From: Variovorax sp.
GTDB lineage: Bacteria > Pseudomonadota > Gammaproteobacteria > Burkholderiales > Burkholderiaceae_C
DNA length: 7,169 nucleotides
Assembly (NCBI GenBank): GCA_028292835.1
Contig: JAQGLP010000340.1
Location: forward strand, 1 to 7,169
Direction: 5' to 3'
Below, in pieces: positions 5,667 through 7,169 of this stretch (positions are counted from its first letter, which is position 1; each line of letters opens with the position of its first letter). A program made the translations under genes and the position numbers. The notes beneath the pieces were generated by a model. It ran no database searches. It saw nothing but the letters and a program-made list of their open reading frames with translations, and had not been told where the DNA came from.

Positions 5667-7084
5667 ACGGCCTTTTGCAACGCGAGCTTGTCGGCGCTCT
5701 CGCCATGGAGCGTGGCGGGCGTCTCGACCGGAGCGACGCGCCCGGCGGGCGCTCCCGGACGGGCAGCGGCGGCGGGTGCCAGGGTACGCCCCAGGTTGGC
5801 GGCGATGATGCGCTGTACATCGTCGTCGGCGCCGCTGTCGAGCGCTTCGTAGACCTGGGTCTGCGACAGCGCCGTGGCGCGCGGCGCGTCAGCCAGCGTC
5901 TTGCCGCCCTGCTCCGCCACGTCGATGACGGCGTCCATCGAAAGCCCGACGCGCAGCGGATGGTCGACGAGCTGGCGCGGCTCCAGCGCGATGCGCACCG
6001 GCACGCGCTGCACCACCTTGATCCAGTTGCCGGTGGCGTTCTGCGCGGGCAGCAGTGCAAAGGCGGCGCCGGTGCCCACGCCCAGCCCGGCCACCTTGCC
6101 GTCGTACTCGACCTTGGTGCCGTACACGTCGGCCGTGAGCTTGACGGGCTGGCCCAGCCGGATCTTGCGCAGCTGCACTTCCTTGAAGTTGGCGTCGACC
6201 CAGACCTGGTTGAGCGGCACGATCGACATCAGCGGCGCGCCGGCGGCCACGCGCTGGCCGAGCTGCACGGTGCGACGCGCCACGTAGCCGTCGACCGGCG
6301 CCGGCAGCTCGGCGCGCCGCGTCGCCAGGTAGGCCTCGCGCACCTTGCCCGCGGCTGCCAGCACGCTCGGATGCTGCGCGACGCTCGTGCCTTCGGTCAG
6401 CGACTGGTTGCTCGTGAGCTGCTCGCGCGCCGCGGTCACCCCGGCCTGCGCCGCCGCCAGCGCGCTGCGGGCGTTGGCAAGCTGGGTTTCGGCGTGGTTG
6501 AGTTCTTCCTTGGACACCGCGCCGTTGCCCGTCAGCGCCTGGCGGCGGCGCAGGTCGTCCTGTGCGCGTGCGATGTCGCTCTGCGCGCGCACCGCGTCGG
6601 CCTGGCGCAGCGACACCTGCGCGGCGAGCGATCCGTTGTTGGCATAGAGCGTGCGCACCTGCCGCACCGCCTGCGCCAGCGCCGCCTCGGCCTGATCGAG
6701 CGCCACCCGGGCGTCGGTCGGGTCAAGCCGCACCAGCGGCTGGCCCGCCTTCACGAAGTCGGTGTCGTCGGCCATGATGGCCATCACGGTGCCGCCGATC
6801 TGCGGCGTGATCTGGACCACGTTGCCTTGCACGTAGGCGTTGTCGGTGCTTTCGTAATGGCTGCCGACCTGCCATTCGTAGAGGCCCCAGGCGCCGCCGA
6901 CCAGCACGACCACGGCCGCGATACCGACGAGGGCGCGGCGGCGCTTGCCGTTGCGGGGCGTGGGGCCGGACACCGGTGCGGGTCCAGGCACCGGTGCGAC
7001 GGCGCTGGGGGCGGCGGAATCGGAAGAAGGTTGTGCGTTGACGGTCATGGCGTTGTCTTCAGGCAAAACAGGGGACGATGTCAT
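5657..7084 (-). CDS. emrA: EmrA-type membrane fusion (adaptor) protein of a tripartite efflux pump
   Basis: This periplasmic adaptor (475 aa) bridges EmrB and the outer-membrane factor. It has a Pro/Ala-rich cytoplasmic N-terminus (1-46), then basic KRRR and one transmembrane helix (about 50-69). The HlyD-type opening STDNAYVQGNVVQITPQIGG (79-98) follows. A lipoyl-like half (about 98-125) comes next, then an Ala/Gln/Arg-rich coiled-coil hairpin (about 125-225), and the second lipoyl half and beta-barrel (about 258-390), containing the EmrA hallmark LLPAQNATGNWIKVVQRVPV (344-363). An extra tail of about 85 residues (391-475) goes beyond E. coli EmrA's length of about 390. The start at 7084 gives an ATGA overlap with the upstream gene; Met13 (7048, with a weak GAAG site) is a plausible alternative, and neither has a strong ribosome site. 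emrB begins 17 bp after its stop. Confidence 0.94.
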   Translation of the reverse strand: MTSSPVLPEDNAMTVNAQPSSDSAAPSAVAPVPGPAPVSGPTPRNGKRRRALVGIAAVVVLVGGAWGLYEWQVGSHYESTDNAYVQGNVVQITPQIGGTVMAIMADDTDFVKAGQPLVRLDPTDARVALDQAEAALAQAVRQVRTLYANNGSLAAQVSLRQADAVRAQSDIARAQDDLRRRQALTGNGAVSKEELNHAETQLANARSALAAAQAGVTAAREQLTSNQSLTEGTSVAQHPSVLAAAGKVREAYLATRRAELPAPVDGYVARRTVQLGQRVAAGAPLMSIVPLNQVWVDANFKEVQLRKIRLGQPVKLTADVYGTKVEYDGKVAGLGVGTGAAFALLPAQNATGNWIKVVQRVPVRIALEPRQLVDHPLRVGLSMDAVIDVAEQGGKTLADAPRATALSQTQVYEALDSGADDDVQRIIAANLGRTLAPAAAARPGAPAGRVAPVETPATLHGESADKLALQKAVRG

Positions 7085-7169
7085 GGGGCAATCGGGGCTC
7101 CGGCAGGGGCAGGGGCAGCGGCGGCGGTTGCGGTGGAGGCGCCCGGCCCCTGCCAGCCGCCGCCGAGCG
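7081..7169 (-). CDS. NodT/OprM-type outer-membrane efflux factor (C-terminal end)
   Basis: Only the last 29 codons lie in the window. In the frame that ends at the TGA at 7083-7081 the translation is LGGGWQGPGASTATAAAAPA, then PAGAPIAP. The LGGGWQ end followed by an Ala/Pro-rich tail is typical of NodT-family outer-membrane lipoproteins in Burkholderiales. Its place directly before emrA, with stop and start overlapping as ATGA, is where the outer-membrane partner of EmrAB pumps is usually encoded in this group. It would form the trimeric outer-membrane exit channel. The call relies on a short tail plus context, so the subfamily is uncertain, and the tail's low complexity means its exact sequence carries little information. 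Confidence 0.72.
   Translation of the reverse strand, partial: LGGGWQGPGASTATAAAAPAPAGAPIAP

Noticed and set aside
3576..5852. Very long plus-strand open frame opposite livG, the intergenic gap and emrB
   Set aside because: The protein is dominated by R, H, Q and D repeats and crosses gene boundaries of the real minus-strand genes. It is an antisense shadow from GC codon bias.
6971..6998. Ten-base direct repeat CACCGGTGCG in the emrA 5' region
   Set aside because: It encodes repeated Pro-Ala-Pro-Val units of a flexible linker; low-complexity coding explains it.
7097..7130. Purine-rich GGCAGGGG repeats at the right edge
   Set aside because: They are the codons of the Ala/Pro tail of the outer-membrane factor, in frame with its stop.
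1..7169. CRISPR array, tRNA or rRNA genes, insertion sequence, phage or defence genes
   Set aside because: No spaced repeats, structured RNA genes, transposase-like products or terminal inverted repeats are visible; the window is filled by two transport operons.

Overview
The window is a GC-rich stretch of proteobacterial chromosome in which every gene is read from the minus strand. Protein style, strong G/C third-position bias, the NodT/EmrA/EmrB order and the type of branched-chain-amino-acid-like (HAAT) ABC transporter all point to a betaproteobacterium of the order Burkholderiales. Comamonadaceae (Variovorax/Acidovorax-like) is my best guess. This assignment rests on recognition of the sequences, not on a search.

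There are two transport operons. In transcription order (right to left), the first is a tripartite drug-efflux operon. It holds the last 29 codons of a NodT/OprM-type outer-membrane factor (7081-7169), an EmrA-type membrane fusion protein (5657-7084, ATGA overlap with the preceding gene) and an EmrB-type 14-helix DHA2 major facilitator (4074-5639). Together these would form a continuous proton-driven export path across both membranes. A perfect 7-bp hairpin carrying the emrA stop codon in its loop sits just before emrB, which has no visible Shine-Dalgarno sequence.

After a 166-bp intergenic region (3908-4073) with a perfect TTTGCC-N6-GGCAAA inverted repeat comes a Liv/HAAT-type ABC importer operon. 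Its order is livG ATPase (3137-3907), livF ATPase (2427-3137, one-base overlap with livG), a periplasmic substrate-binding protein (1175-2371), livH permease (170-1045) and the start of livM permease (1-160, cut by the window edge). The binding protein delivers solute to LivHM, and LivGF powers import. The true substrate cannot be read from the sequence. A 129-bp spacer between the binding-protein gene and livH contains strong overlapping hairpins and looks like a repetitive extragenic element.

This is mostly an ordinary transport region, and I find no convincing evidence of an undescribed system. The points most worth a second look are an arginine in place of the Walker A lysine of LivF, the hairpin-rich spacer, the hairpin at the emrA-emrB junction, and the inverted repeat upstream of livG.
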